DNA of 64,000 nt from Daejeonella sp. JGW-45 (GCF_029360805.1 NZ_JARKNC010000002.1:101816-165815); one strand, 5' to 3'. Numbered from the stretch's first letter, positions 9,164 through 19,042 are shown. Translations and numbers: made by a program. Notes: generated by a model not told the origin, from the sequence alone.

Positions 9164-11059
9164 ATGTATAGACTACTTCTTATATTTTTTTGCCTGCTGC
9201 CTGCAGCGGGTTTCGGACAGAAAATAACGTCTTCAACAAACAGGCTTGCGCAGAAGCATTACGAGCAAGCCAATCAGGCTATTGGCGGTAAAACCTACAA
9301 CAAAGCTATTACTGAATTAACTAAGGCAATCGCTGAGGATGATCGCTTTGTGGCGGCTTATCAGCAGTTAGCCGATATTTACCGCCGGCTTAATGACTAT
9401 CCTAAAGCCCTGGTCAACTATAAAAAAGTTCTTGAGATTGACCCTGAGTTTTACAATCTCACCTATTTTGGTATTGCTGAAAGTGAATTAAACACTGGTG
9501 ATTATACAAATGCCTTAATCCACTTCAAGAAATATGCATCGTTTCCGGGGCTTAGTGATGAAAGCAAGATACGCACAGCAAAATATATTGCAGACTGTGT
9601 CTTTAGTATTGAAGCCGTAAAAAAGCCGGTCAGCTTTAAGCCTATAAGCCTGGGAAGCGGAATAAACTCTAACCAGGACGAATATTTACCGGTAGTTACC
9701 GCTGATGAGGAAACGGTCATATTTACAAGAAAAGTAAACCAAAACGAAGATTTTTACACGAGTGTTAAGAATCAGGATAAATGGCTTGCAGCTAAATCCT
9801 TAAGCGCAAATATCAATACATTTGAATTCAATGAAGGTGCCCAGTGCATTTCTCCGGATGGAAATTATCTCTTTTTTACGGGATGCAATCGTCCGGATGG
9901 TTTAGGAAGATGTGATATCTATATCTCGAAATGGGAAGGTTCGGAATGGAGCAAACCCTTTAATTTAGGAGCCCCCATAAATACGCCGGGATGGGAGTCT
10001 CAGCCCTCCATCAGCGCAGATGGCCGCACGCTCTATTTTGTCAGTACGCGCAACGGCGGCAGAGGGGGTTACGATATCTGGAAATCCGATCTGGGAACAG
10101 AGGGTTGGAACACACCTGTAAACCTCGGACCACAGATAAATACTGCATATGATGAACAATCTCCCTTCATTCACCCGGACGATGAAACACTTTACTTTTC
10201 GTCGAATGGTTGGCCCGGCCTGGGTAATAAAGATCTTTTTATAACCCGCAGGAAAGAAGGAACAGGCTGGGAAAAACCTCGGAATTTAGGCTATCCGATT
10301 AACACCTTCAGAGAGGAAAGCGGACTAAGCCTGAACAGCAGCGGCAGCCTTGCTTTCTTTGCATCTGATAAAGAGGGTGGCTCCGGAGGATTTGATGTCT
10401 ATTCGTTCGAGATGCCTGACAACCTGAGGCCAAATGCAGTGACCTATGTTAAGGGAATGGTCTATGATAAGAGCACTAAGAAACCTCTTGAAGCAAAAAT
10501 TCAAATAATTAATCTACGGAGTGGAAACTTTGCATTTGATGATGTCACTGATCCCGTAGAGGGGGAATTTCTTGCAACCATGGCCCCGGGAAACTCTTTT
10601 GCCCTGAACGTCTCAAAACCCGGTTACCTTTTCTATTCGCAAAACTTCACTCCCAACCTTCAGCAGGCAGTAAAACCTTATATGATAGAGGTTCCCCTTC
10701 AGAAGATTGAGGTGGGCGGTTTGGTAATACTGAACAATATATTCTTTGACACCAATAGTTTTGAGCTTCTGCCTGAGTCAACGACTGAGCTTGGCCAGCT
10801 GATCTCATTTCTAAAGGAGAACCCGTCTGTATCTATTGAAATTGCAGGGCACACGGACAATGTCGGTGATGATAAGTCAAACTTAACACTTTCGGAAAAT
10901 CGGGCGAGGACAGTTTATAACTATCTAACATCAAAACAGATATCTCCGACAAAACTTAGCTTTAAAGGCTATGGAGAAAGTATGCCGGTAACGGATAACA
11001 GCACTGAAGAAAAGAGGCAAAATAACCGGCGGACGGAATTTAAAATTATGAAAAAGTAA
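9164..11059 (+). CDS. OmpA-family protein with TPR and PD40 propeller (PorE-like architecture)
   Basis: This 631-residue exported protein has a signal peptide ending near GFGQ. TPR repeats follow (about 25-140), then PD40 beta-propeller blades (GAQCISPDGNYLFF, QPSISADGRTLYFVS, QSPFIHPDDETLYFSS). Next is a carboxypeptidase-regulatory-like beta domain (YVKGMVYDKSTKKPLEAKI). A C-terminal OmpA peptidoglycan-binding domain contains GHTDNVGDDKSNLTLSENRA. The same domain order is known for PorE of the type IX secretion system, but many paralogues exist and this one lacks a lipobox, so the function is only inferred. The ATG at 9164 starts the signal peptide; 120 bases of open frame upstream are not used. 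Confidence 0.85.
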   Translation: MYRLLLIFFCLLPAAGFGQKITSSTNRLAQKHYEQANQAIGGKTYNKAITELTKAIAEDDRFVAAYQQLADIYRRLNDYPKALVNYKKVLEIDPEFYNLTYFGIAESELNTGDYTNALIHFKKYASFPGLSDESKIRTAKYIADCVFSIEAVKKPVSFKPISLGSGINSNQDEYLPVVTADEETVIFTRKVNQNEDFYTSVKNQDKWLAAKSLSANINTFEFNEGAQCISPDGNYLFFTGCNRPDGLGRCDIYISKWEGSEWSKPFNLGAPINTPGWESQPSISADGRTLYFVSTRNGGRGGYDIWKSDLGTEGWNTPVNLGPQINTAYDEQSPFIHPDDETLYFSSNGWPGLGNKDLFITRRKEGTGWEKPRNLGYPINTFREESGLSLNSSGSLAFFASDKEGGSGGFDVYSFEMPDNLRPNAVTYVKGMVYDKSTKKPLEAKIQIINLRSGNFAFDDVTDPVEGEFLATMAPGNSFALNVSKPGYLFYSQNFTPNLQQAVKPYMIEVPLQKIEVGGLVILNNIFFDTNSFELLPESTTELGQLISFLKENPSVSIEIAGHTDNVGDDKSNLTLSENRARTVYNYLTSKQISPTKLSFKGYGESMPVTDNSTEEKRQNNRRTEFKIMKK

Positions 11060-11103
11060 ACGTGCCATGCAGGAATGTTATATTCGGTTCAACAAATAGT
11101 ATT

Positions 11104-12063
11104 ATGAAGGTCGTATTAATAGCCGCCCTGGTGTTGCTATGTGGATTAAATGGTCTGGCGCAATATCCTGCCGCGTCCATTTCTAATGGTTTAATAGAGG
11201 CAGACCTTTATTTACCTGACGCAACACATGGGTTTTATCGCGCAACAAGATTTGATTGGGCCGGCATTGTTTCGAGTTTAAGATACAAGAATCATGAGTT
11301 TTTCGGTCAATGGTATGATAAGCATGACCCGATGATACATGACGCTGTCCAGGGACCTGTGGAAGCATTCGATCCAATAGGATATGATACTGCCAAACCG
11401 GGAGAAACCTTTCTTAAGATCGGTGTTGGTATACTTCGTAAACCGAACACGAATCCCTATCGCTTTTCCAGCCAATTCGATATTGTTAATGGGGGGAGAT
11501 GGAAAGTTAAAAGGAAAAAAGACAGAATAGAGTTTACTCACAAGCTGAATGACGCCAGTGGTTTCAGTTATATCTATAGAAAAACTCTCAGACTGTCTAA
11601 GAATAAGCCGGAACTGCTTTTAGAACACAGTCTGAAAAATACCGGCAAAAAAGCAATTGCTACTAATACATTTAATCACAATTTCTTTATGATCGATAAG
11701 CAAACAACAGGGCCGGATCTTACAGTTACGCTGCCGTTTGAAATCACCAACCAGTCGGCGGGGAAAAACCTGATTATTTTTGAAAAAAATCAACTAAAGT
11801 ATTTAAGGGAGTTAAATAAGGGCGAAAGCACAATGGAATACCCGAAGGGTTTTACCGGCGACAGAATAGAGGATTATAACTTCACCGTAGCCAATTCCAA
11901 AACCGGAGCGGGTGTGAGGATAACGGCCGACCAGCCATTGTCTGCCTTTATGTATTGGTCTGTGCCAACTACTCTTAGTCCCGAACCTTTTATTAAAGTG
12001 AATGCTAATCCGGGAGAAAAATTCAACTGGAACATCAAATACGAATTTAAAAGTAAAAAGTAA
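11104..12063 (+). CDS. Secreted protein of unknown function, possibly mutarotase-like fold
   Basis: This 319-residue protein begins with a clear signal peptide (MKVVLIAALVLLCGLNGLAQ). The remainder is rich in beta-strand-like sequence. The run SYIYRKTLRLSKNKPELLLEH, followed by NTFNHNFF, recalls galactose-mutarotase-like beta-sandwich proteins, but I do not recognise a named family with certainty. It follows the OmpA-family gene after 44 bases and precedes the exported isomerase-like gene by four bases. The three may be cotranscribed, and a sugar-related extracytoplasmic role is plausible. Confidence 0.7.
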   Translation: MKVVLIAALVLLCGLNGLAQYPAASISNGLIEADLYLPDATHGFYRATRFDWAGIVSSLRYKNHEFFGQWYDKHDPMIHDAVQGPVEAFDPIGYDTAKPGETFLKIGVGILRKPNTNPYRFSSQFDIVNGGRWKVKRKKDRIEFTHKLNDASGFSYIYRKTLRLSKNKPELLLEHSLKNTGKKAIATNTFNHNFFMIDKQTTGPDLTVTLPFEITNQSAGKNLIIFEKNQLKYLRELNKGESTMEYPKGFTGDRIEDYNFTVANSKTGAGVRITADQPLSAFMYWSVPTTLSPEPFIKVNANPGEKFNWNIKYEFKSKK

Positions 12064-12067
12064 ACAA

Positions 12068-12970
12068 ATGGCGAATAGAAGATCATTTTTAAAAACTTCA
12101 GGAGTGATGGCTCTGGGCAGTATGCTGCCCGGCTGGGCTCTGGCTAATTCAATGACTTCCAGGGCGAACTACCCTTCCCCCGGCCTGCAGGTATACACAT
12201 TATCGGCTCTTCTTAACGCCCCCGGAGCAGATATATACGCGGTTTTAAAGCAAATTGCCGGCATTGGAATTAAAGAATTGGAAACTGCGACTGGCGGTAA
12301 TGGTCTATACTATGGTCATAAACCAAAAGTGTTTGCGAAAATGGTAAATGATGCAGGCTTGAAATGGATTGGAAACCACATTGGCGGGCTTCCGCGTACT
12401 CCGTCTGCGGCATCATCAGCAGCCCGACCAAGAAACCTGAGAGATAACGTCCGGGAAATTGTTGATGATGCAGCTGAAGGAGGCTGTAAATGGGTGGTAT
12501 GTTCCAGTTCATCCATTTCCACGCTGGATGAGATCAAACGTACCACTGAAATATTTGTAGTTGCCGGCGATCTGGCTGCAAAGAACGATATGAAGTTCGC
12601 CTATCATAACCACCAATCGGAATTTCACAAGATAGAAGGTGTAAGCGCGTTTGATTACGTGTTGACCAACACCGACAAGAAGAAGGTCTTTATGGAACTT
12701 GATCTGGCCTGGGCCACTGCCGCCGGCCAGGACCCTGCCGCTTTATTTAAAAAGTATCCAAACAGATTCCCATTATGGCATGTAAAAGATCTGGATAAAA
12801 CTACAGGCAGGCCGTGCCCGGTTGGAACGGGAAAAGTCGACTTTAAGCACATTTTTGCAAACTCGAAGCTGTCGGGTGTTGAGCATACCTTCATTGAGCA
12901 AGATGGTGCAAAAACAATAGATGATCCGGCTTCCAGTGTCAGGTGGCTGAAAAGCAATATCTATATCTAA
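12068..12970 (+). CDS. Exported sugar phosphate isomerase/epimerase-like TIM-barrel protein
   Basis: This 300-residue protein has a Tat-type N-terminus (NRRSFLKTSG followed by a hydrophobic stretch). A xylose isomerase-like TIM barrel follows. Metal-site-like segments are AYHNHQSEF, FMELDLAWA, WHVKDLD and HTFIEQDG, as in the AP-endonuclease-2/IolE-type family. Such exported members are common in Bacteroidota and their substrates are mostly unknown. The ATG at 12068 is chosen because it places the twin arginine at residues 4-5. It starts four bases after the preceding gene ends, which suggests translational coupling. Confidence 0.87.
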   Translation: MANRRSFLKTSGVMALGSMLPGWALANSMTSRANYPSPGLQVYTLSALLNAPGADIYAVLKQIAGIGIKELETATGGNGLYYGHKPKVFAKMVNDAGLKWIGNHIGGLPRTPSAASSAARPRNLRDNVREIVDDAAEGGCKWVVCSSSSISTLDEIKRTTEIFVVAGDLAAKNDMKFAYHNHQSEFHKIEGVSAFDYVLTNTDKKKVFMELDLAWATAAGQDPAALFKKYPNRFPLWHVKDLDKTTGRPCPVGTGKVDFKHIFANSKLSGVEHTFIEQDGAKTIDDPASSVRWLKSNIYI

Positions 12971-13018
12971 GGAGTTAGGGCTATGCTCCTGGCCGCTTCC
13001 GGCATTGTTAAGAACGAC

Positions 13019-13831
13019 TTATAAAATTGCTTCCCGTACCCGGATGAGCTTTGTCATTAGTCCTTCAAGCAAGTCCAAATTAAGCATATTTGCGCCGTCG
13101 GATTTCGCGTTTGCCGGATCGGGATGCGTTTCGAAGAAAAGGCCGTCTGCGCCTACAGCGATAGCAGCCTTTGCAATTGTCTCGATGAGCGCCGGCTTCC
13201 CCCCTGTTACCCCGCTTGCCTGGTTGGGCTGCTGCAATGAGTGCGTGCAATCCATGACCACAGGAACTCCAAAAGCACGCATTTCAGGGATTCCGCGATA
13301 GTCTACGATAATATCCTGGTATCCGAAAGTATTTCCGCGATCAGTAAGGATAACGTTTGGGTTTCCGGATTCGGTTATTTTATCAACCGCCCACTTCATG
13401 GAACCCGCAGAAAGAAACTGACCCTTCTTAATATTGACAACCTTCCCCGTTTTTGCAGCTGCTATAAGCAGATCAGTCTGCCGGCATAAAAAGGCCGGTA
13501 TTTGAAGCACATCGACAAATTCGGCCGCCATTGCCGCTTCATCACTCTCGTGGATATCAGTCACACATGGAATATCAAATTCCCGGCTTACTTTAGCCAA
13601 TATCTTCAAAGCCTTTTCATCACCAATTCCGGTAAAAGAATCGAGTCTCGAACGATTAGCTTTTCGATAAGATCCTTTAAAAATAAGTGGGATCTGGAGT
13701 TTGTCGGCAATTGCTACTACTCTTTCTGCAATTCGAAGAACGATCTCTTCACCTTCAACTACACATGGCCCAGCCATCAGGAAGAAATTACTCGATTGAG
13801 AATGTCTGATCCGGGGAATATTATTAATCAT
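13019..13831 (-). CDS. kdsA: 3-deoxy-8-phosphooctulonate synthase, metal-dependent type
   Basis: KdsA condenses arabinose 5-phosphate with phosphoenolpyruvate to KDO 8-phosphate for lipopolysaccharide. The 270-residue protein carries AGPCVVE, IFKGSYRKANRS, DVLQIPAFLCRQTDL and DCTHSLQQPN. The Cys in AGPC, the His in DCTHS, the Glu in FFETHPDP and the Asp in KSDGANML match the four metal ligands of the metal-dependent class; the E. coli-type enzyme has Asn at the Cys position. The start ATG (13831) overlaps the recQ TGA as TGATG, which indicates translational coupling. KdsD, which makes its substrate, is encoded 2.3 kb away. Confidence 0.97.
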   Translation of the reverse strand: MINNIPRIRHSQSSNFFLMAGPCVVEGEEIVLRIAERVVAIADKLQIPLIFKGSYRKANRSRLDSFTGIGDEKALKILAKVSREFDIPCVTDIHESDEAAMAAEFVDVLQIPAFLCRQTDLLIAAAKTGKVVNIKKGQFLSAGSMKWAVDKITESGNPNVILTDRGNTFGYQDIIVDYRGIPEMRAFGVPVVMDCTHSLQQPNQASGVTGGKPALIETIAKAAIAVGADGLFFETHPDPANAKSDGANMLNLDLLEGLMTKLIRVREAIL

Positions 13832-16017
13832 CAATTTCCTAGTTCCGATAAAAATTTAATTCGCATTAATTGCACCTCTTCACGGGTATAATCATCATCT
13901 CCCAGCTCAGCCAGCGCATTGTCAATAGAATCGACCTCCGATCCCCTGAAATAATCAAACACCTCATCCTGGCGGTCTTCTTCAATTAATTCATCAATGT
14001 AATAATTCAGATTCAACTTAGTTCCCGAATTGACGATTGTTTCAAGCTCCTTGAGTATGTCATCATAAGATATACCCTTTGCCGAAGCGATATCTTCAAG
14101 AGCTATCTGCCGGTCAATATTCTGAATTATAGAAACTTTCAGTGCCGATTTATTGGCGGCACTTTTAATAACCAAATCTACCGGCCGGTCAATATCATTT
14201 TCATCGACGTATTTTTTAATCATGTCAATGAATGGCTGGCCAAACTTCATCGCTTTGCCTGAGCCTACACCCTGAATTTGCTTGAGTTCATCGACAGACA
14301 CCGGATAATGGGTACACATCTCTTCTAAAGACGGATCCTGGAAGATGACAAACGGAGGCAGGTTCTTTTGCTTAGCGATCTTCTTTCTCAGGTCTTTCAG
14401 CATTTGAAGCAGCACCGCGTCCAGGGCTCCTCCCTGATGTTGCGCCTCTTCCACCTCGTCTTCGGCATCAGCCATTAAATAATTCAGGATAAACTTTAAT
14501 GAATGAGGATTATCAATAAACGCCTTTCCGGATTTTGTCAGCTTTAAAAGCCCATAATTATCGATATCTTTCTGAACAAAGTTATTTAGCACAGCCTGAC
14601 GCAACAAGGACTTCCACAGTATTTCTCCCTGATCTTTTCCCGAACCAAATAAAGGATGCTTATCATGCTCGTATGACGATATCTGGGAATTCTCCATGCC
14701 CATCATAAAGTTGATAATATATTGGTCATCAAACTTCTCACCGAAGTCCTTTATTAAGGTTAGTACCTTTCGCAACGGAGCTTCTGCATCAAAATATTTT
14801 TTTGCATGGCGGCAATTATCGCACATATTATTACAGCCGGTTTCATTGAAATTCTCACCAAAATAATGGAGGATCTGTTTACGGCGGCATACGGAAGATT
14901 CGGCATAGTCAATAACTTCCTTTAATATCTGGGTTCCGATTTCCCGTTCAGAAACGGGCTTATCTTTCATGAATTTGGTAAGCTTGTCTATATCCTTTTG
15001 CGAATAGAAAGCTACGCAGATCCCCTCGCCTCCATCCCTGCCCGAACGGCCGGTCTCCTGGTAATATCCCTCCATACTTTTTGGAATATCATGGTGGATC
15101 ACATATCGAACATCCGGCTTATCTATTCCCATCCCAAAAGCAATAGTAGCCACTATGACATCTACATCCTCCATCAGGAAAGCATCCTGAGTTTCTGCTC
15201 TGGTTTTGGGATCAAGACCTGCGTGGTAAGGCAAAGCTTTTATACCATTCAGTTTTAGAGACTCGGCAACTTCCTCCACTTTTTTGCGGCTGAGACAGTA
15301 AACAATCCCGGATTTACCTGAATTCATCTTGGCATACCGGACGATTTCCTTAATAACGTCGCGTTTCGCCCGCACTTCATAAAAAAGGTTGGGTCTGTTA
15401 AACGAAGATTTAAAAAGTGAAGCACCTGTCATTTGAAGGTTCTTCTGAATATCCTGCTGAACCTTCGGCGTAGCCGTAGCGGTCAGAGCGATGATAGGGA
15501 TATTATCGCCGATATTATCAATAACCTGCCTTATTTTTCGGTATTCCGGTCTGAAATCATGGCCCCATTCCGAAATACAGTGAGCTTCATCGACAGCTAC
15601 GAATGATATTGCTATCCCTCTTAAAAAATCTATGTTCTCTATTTTAGTAAGAGACTCAGGGGCTACATACAATAATTTTGTCGCTCCGCTGGTAACGTCT
15701 TCCTTAACGCGGGTGATCTCCGACTTGTTTAACGATGAATTCAGAAAGTGAGCAATACTGTCAGTTCCGCCAAAAGCTCTGAGCTGATCGACCTGATTTT
15801 TCATCAAAGCTATCAAAGGTGAGATGACGATAGCTGTGCCGTCGCTCATTAATGCAGGCAGCTGGTAACAAATAGACTTGCCACCGCCTGTAGGCATAAT
15901 AACGAATGTATCTTTTTTCTGAAGTATGCTGGTTATAATCGCTTCCTGGTCGCCCTTAAAGTTATCAAACCCAAAAAAGTTTTGGAGATTGTCGAATAAC
16001 GATTTGTTTATTTCCAT
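13831..16017 (-). CDS. recQ: ATP-dependent DNA helicase RecQ
   Basis: This 728-residue superfamily 2 helicase acts in recombination and repair. Motif I is MPTGGGKSICYQLPAL, motif II is DEAHCISEWGHDFRPEY, motif III is ALTATATPKV and motif VI is QETGRSGRDGG. The zinc-binding cysteines lie in CRRKQILHYFG...CNNMCDNC. Winged-helix and HRDC regions follow (HRDC near LRKKIAKQKNLPPFVIFQD), with a C-terminal extension of more than 100 residues rich in acidic stretches. It is upstream of and overlaps kdsA, and it is divergent from kdsD with a 92-base shared region. Confidence 0.96.
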   Translation of the reverse strand: MEINKSLFDNLQNFFGFDNFKGDQEAIITSILQKKDTFVIMPTGGGKSICYQLPALMSDGTAIVISPLIALMKNQVDQLRAFGGTDSIAHFLNSSLNKSEITRVKEDVTSGATKLLYVAPESLTKIENIDFLRGIAISFVAVDEAHCISEWGHDFRPEYRKIRQVIDNIGDNIPIIALTATATPKVQQDIQKNLQMTGASLFKSSFNRPNLFYEVRAKRDVIKEIVRYAKMNSGKSGIVYCLSRKKVEEVAESLKLNGIKALPYHAGLDPKTRAETQDAFLMEDVDVIVATIAFGMGIDKPDVRYVIHHDIPKSMEGYYQETGRSGRDGGEGICVAFYSQKDIDKLTKFMKDKPVSEREIGTQILKEVIDYAESSVCRRKQILHYFGENFNETGCNNMCDNCRHAKKYFDAEAPLRKVLTLIKDFGEKFDDQYIINFMMGMENSQISSYEHDKHPLFGSGKDQGEILWKSLLRQAVLNNFVQKDIDNYGLLKLTKSGKAFIDNPHSLKFILNYLMADAEDEVEEAQHQGGALDAVLLQMLKDLRKKIAKQKNLPPFVIFQDPSLEEMCTHYPVSVDELKQIQGVGSGKAMKFGQPFIDMIKKYVDENDIDRPVDLVIKSAANKSALKVSIIQNIDRQIALEDIASAKGISYDDILKELETIVNSGTKLNLNYYIDELIEEDRQDEVFDYFRGSEVDSIDNALAELGDDDYTREEVQLMRIKFLSELGN

Positions 16018-16067
16018 TGCTTAGCTGGAAAAATTAAAAATGGGTCATAATAATATTCAAAATAACA

Positions 16068-16075
16068 TAAATTTG
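16068..16075 (+). promoter_or_regulatory. Predicted kdsD -7 box
   Basis: TAAATTTG matches TAnnTTTG, 34 bases before the TTG start of kdsD in the recQ-kdsD divergent region. Confidence 0.45.
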
Positions 16076-16109
16076 CCATAAATTATCTTTTTCGTTAAAA
16101 AATAATCTA

Positions 16110-17075
16110 TTGAAAAATTCCCGGGAAATAATAGAAATAGCCAAAAAAACTCTGCAAATAGAAGCAGATGGTATTACCCGTATTTCTACACAACTAAACG
16201 ACGATTTTCCCGAGATAGTACAACAAATCTTATACCTAAATGCCCGGGTTATTGTAACCGGCATCGGAAAAAGCGCAATTATAGCACAAAAGATTGTTGC
16301 AACGTTTAATTCCACCGGAACGCCCGCAATTTTCATGCACGCAGCAGACGCGATACACGGCGACCTTGGCATGATACAACAAGATGATTTGATTATCTGC
16401 ATTTCAAAAAGCGGGAATACTCCTGAGATTAAAGTACTCGTACCCCTACTGAAACAGTCTGATAATAAACTTGTTGCGATGGTCGGGGATACAGATTCTT
16501 TTCTCGCGCGGCAAGCGGACTGGGTACTTGACACATCGGTTGATATTGAGGCATGCCCTAATAATCTGGCTCCCACAACTAGTACGACTGCCCAATTGGC
16601 GATGGGTGACGCATTGGCAGTCTGCCTGTTAGAATGCCGGGAATTCACTTCAGCAGATTTCGCAAGATATCATCCGGGAGGTGCTTTAGGTAAGCGTCTG
16701 TATCTAAAGGTAGGTGATCTGGCCGCATTGAACGAAAAACCGGAAGTTTCTTCAGACACTACCGTAAAAGAGGTTATTGTTGAAATAACAAAAAACAGAT
16801 TAGGTGCGGTTGCTGTTGTGGATGATAGGCAGCTGAGTGGCATCATTACTGATGGCGATATCAGAAGAATGCTTGAAAAATATGATCGCATTGACAGCCT
16901 TCGGGCAAAAGATATAATGAGCACATCTCCAAAGTATATAGATAAAGATGAACTGGCAGTAAATGCGCTTGAGGTCTTAAGAACAAATAATATAACCCAG
17001 ATACTTGTTGGTTCCAAAACCAAATTTGAAGGATTTATTCATCTGCACGATCTGTTGAAAGAAGGTATCATTTAA
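16110..17075 (+). CDS. kdsD: Arabinose-5-phosphate isomerase (KpsF/GutQ family)
   Basis: This enzyme converts ribulose 5-phosphate to arabinose 5-phosphate, the first step towards KDO. The 321-residue protein has an N-terminal SIS domain (GIGKSAIIAQKIVATFNSTGTP, ISKSGNTPE) and the family segment HPGGALGKRL. Two C-terminal CBS domains follow (about 205-321; TDGDIRR, FIHLHDLL). The only sensible start is TTG at 16110: the next ATG would remove much of the SIS domain. A TTG start is unusual and may keep expression low. The role fits the neighbouring kdsA. Confidence 0.95.
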   Translation: MKNSREIIEIAKKTLQIEADGITRISTQLNDDFPEIVQQILYLNARVIVTGIGKSAIIAQKIVATFNSTGTPAIFMHAADAIHGDLGMIQQDDLIICISKSGNTPEIKVLVPLLKQSDNKLVAMVGDTDSFLARQADWVLDTSVDIEACPNNLAPTTSTTAQLAMGDALAVCLLECREFTSADFARYHPGGALGKRLYLKVGDLAALNEKPEVSSDTTVKEVIVEITKNRLGAVAVVDDRQLSGIITDGDIRRMLEKYDRIDSLRAKDIMSTSPKYIDKDELAVNALEVLRTNNITQILVGSKTKFEGFIHLHDLLKEGII

Positions 17076-17090
17076 AAACATTAACAATCT

Positions 17091-17156
17091 TATGAAACCT
17101 GCACGGGCTCGCCGCTCACAAAAAAAACATAAATATAAGTTCGTGCAAGTTTCATA
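17091..17156 (+). other. Inverted repeat between kdsD and manC
   Basis: TATGAAACCTGCACG (17091-17105) pairs with CGTGCAAGTTTCATA (17142-17156) with one mismatch, enclosing a 36-base loop that includes an A-rich run. No T-tract follows, so it is not a canonical terminator. It could act in attenuation or RNA processing between the two genes. Confidence 0.6.
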
Positions 17157-17181
17157 GCCGCCAAAAAACAATTATATTCTA

Positions 17182-18264
17182 ATGAAAAACAACTACGCCT
17201 TAATTATGGCAGGTGGAATTGGCAGCAGATTTTGGCCTATAAGCCGCACTGCGCATCCAAAACAATTTATAGATATTCTGGGTACTGGAAAAACCCTTAT
17301 TCAGCAAACCTACGATCGCTTTCTTAAAATCTTACCGGCAGAAAATATCTTTATACTGACAAACGAGATCTATTGTGACCTTGTATTGCAACAAATCCCC
17401 TCGATGGACAAGAGCAGGATACTTTGTGAACCAGTTATGAGGAATACGGCTCCATGTATAGCTTATGGCTGCCATAAAATCGAAAAGTTAAATCCTGAGG
17501 CTGCTATAGTCGTTGCACCTTCGGACCATTTGATCCTTGACACAGAAGAATTCGTAAAAAGCATTCGCAAGTCATTGGAAACAGCCTCTGAAAACGACTG
17601 CCTGATAACACTGGGGATAAAACCTTCACGTCCGGATACTGGTTATGGTTATATCCAGTATAACACAAAAAAGATAGATGAGGATTTTTTTAAAGTAAAA
17701 ACCTTTACAGAAAAACCAAATGTTGACTTAGCCCGGACGTTTATACAGAGCGGGGATTTTTTATGGAATGCCGGAATTTTCGTTTGGTCTGTTAAAAACA
17801 TCCTTAATTCATTTAAAAAATATTTGCCCGAGATAAACGATATCTTCAACGAGGGCGCTCAGCTGTATAACACCGATAAAGAGACAGAGTTCATACAGGC
17901 GGCATTTACCCAGTGCACGAATATCTCGATCGACTACGGCATCCTGGAAAAAGCCGATAATGTCTATGTCTTGCCTTCAGAATTCGGTTGGTCGGATCTG
18001 GGCACATGGGCGTCGGTATACGAATTGTCGGATAAGGATTATGTTGGCAATGCTGTTATTCCATCAGAGCGCGTAATAATGTACGATTCATCCAATTGTA
18101 TGGTGAATGTACCAGAAGGAAAACTGGTGGTGCTACAAGGTTTACACGATTTTATTGTGGTGGAAGACAATAATACTTTGTTGATCTGTCCGCGCGATCA
18201 GGAACAGGCGGTTAAACAGATCGTCACAGATATCAAGCAACGTTTCGGAGCGGACTTTATTTAG
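17182..18264 (+). CDS. manC: Mannose-1-phosphate guanylyltransferase
   Basis: This enzyme makes GDP-mannose from GTP and mannose 1-phosphate for surface polysaccharides. The 360-residue protein has the nucleotidyltransferase signature LIMAGGIGSRFWPISR with PKQF, then VVAPSDHLI, FTEKPN and FLWNAGIFVW. The short length shows that no phosphomannose isomerase domain is fused. The C-terminus has the left-handed helix-like tail ending in DIKQRFGADFI. Its last eight bases overlap the end of the convergent rlmB gene. It follows kdsD, so both serve envelope sugar supply. Confidence 0.94.
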   Translation: MKNNYALIMAGGIGSRFWPISRTAHPKQFIDILGTGKTLIQQTYDRFLKILPAENIFILTNEIYCDLVLQQIPSMDKSRILCEPVMRNTAPCIAYGCHKIEKLNPEAAIVVAPSDHLILDTEEFVKSIRKSLETASENDCLITLGIKPSRPDTGYGYIQYNTKKIDEDFFKVKTFTEKPNVDLARTFIQSGDFLWNAGIFVWSVKNILNSFKKYLPEINDIFNEGAQLYNTDKETEFIQAAFTQCTNISIDYGILEKADNVYVLPSEFGWSDLGTWASVYELSDKDYVGNAVIPSERVIMYDSSNCMVNVPEGKLVVLQGLHDFIVVEDNNTLLICPRDQEQAVKQIVTDIKQRFGADFI

Positions 18265-19042
18265 CACTCATTTTCTGTCTCACAGCTTCATATAATAATA
18301 CTCCGGCCGAAACAGATACGTTGAGTGATTCAATCTCACCGAACATTGGGATCTTAGCCAGGTGGTCTGAAATACGTATCAGATCGGTAGAAATTCCGGT
18401 ATCTTCTGAACCCATTATTACCGCGGTCGGAACGGTATAATCAGGCTGGTAGATGTATTCAGTAGTTTTTTCGGTACACGCTACCAGCTGCAAACCTGAT
18501 TCCTGAAGGAACCTGGCTGTTTTGACGAGGCTCTCGTGCCGGCATACCGGAACCTTATAGAGCGCACCTGCAGAAGTTTTGATTGCGTCCGGATTGATCT
18601 GCGCAGATCCTTTGGCAGGTACGATAATGGCATGCACCCCCGCGCACTCAGCGCTGCGTGCGATAGCGCCAAAATTCCTGACGTCGGTAATGCCATCCAG
18701 CATCAAAACAAGTGGCACTTCTCCCCTTTCGTAAATAGCCGGAATTACATTCTCGATCTTCTCGTAAGTGATTGGTGAGATAAAGGCTACCGCGCCCTGG
18801 TGGTTCTTGGGCGTAAGCCTGTTTAATTTCTCAATTGGTACAAGTTGAAACACGATGTCATTTTCCTTCAGCATGCTCCGCAATTCCAGCATAATTCCGC
18901 CAGTTAATCCTCTCTGAAGAAAGAGACTTTCTATTTCCTTTCCGCTTCTGATCGCCTCAATGACTGCACGGATACCAAAGACCATTTGATTAGACTCATG
19001 AGAAGACGGATCCCGTCTCCGGTTGAAAGAGTTAGTGTTCAT
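18257..19042 (-). CDS. rlmB: 23S rRNA guanosine-2'-O-methyltransferase (RlmB/TrmH family)
   Basis: This 261-residue SPOUT-class methyltransferase contains an N-terminal substrate-binding domain (VFGIRAVIEAIRSGKEIESLFLQ-like) and the trefoil-knot catalytic domain. Motif 1 is LDGITDVRNFGAIARSAE, motif 2 is VIMGSEDTGIS and motif 3 is IPMFGEIESLNVSVSAGVLLYEA. These are the SpoU motifs, and the length fits RlmB, which modifies G2251 of 23S rRNA. The 3' end overlaps manC by eight bases. A related TrmH paralogue cannot be fully excluded. Confidence 0.9.
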   Translation of the reverse strand: MNTNSFNRRRDPSSHESNQMVFGIRAVIEAIRSGKEIESLFLQRGLTGGIMLELRSMLKENDIVFQLVPIEKLNRLTPKNHQGAVAFISPITYEKIENVIPAIYERGEVPLVLMLDGITDVRNFGAIARSAECAGVHAIIVPAKGSAQINPDAIKTSAGALYKVPVCRHESLVKTARFLQESGLQLVACTEKTTEYIYQPDYTVPTAVIMGSEDTGISTDLIRISDHLAKIPMFGEIESLNVSVSAGVLLYEAVRQKMSAK

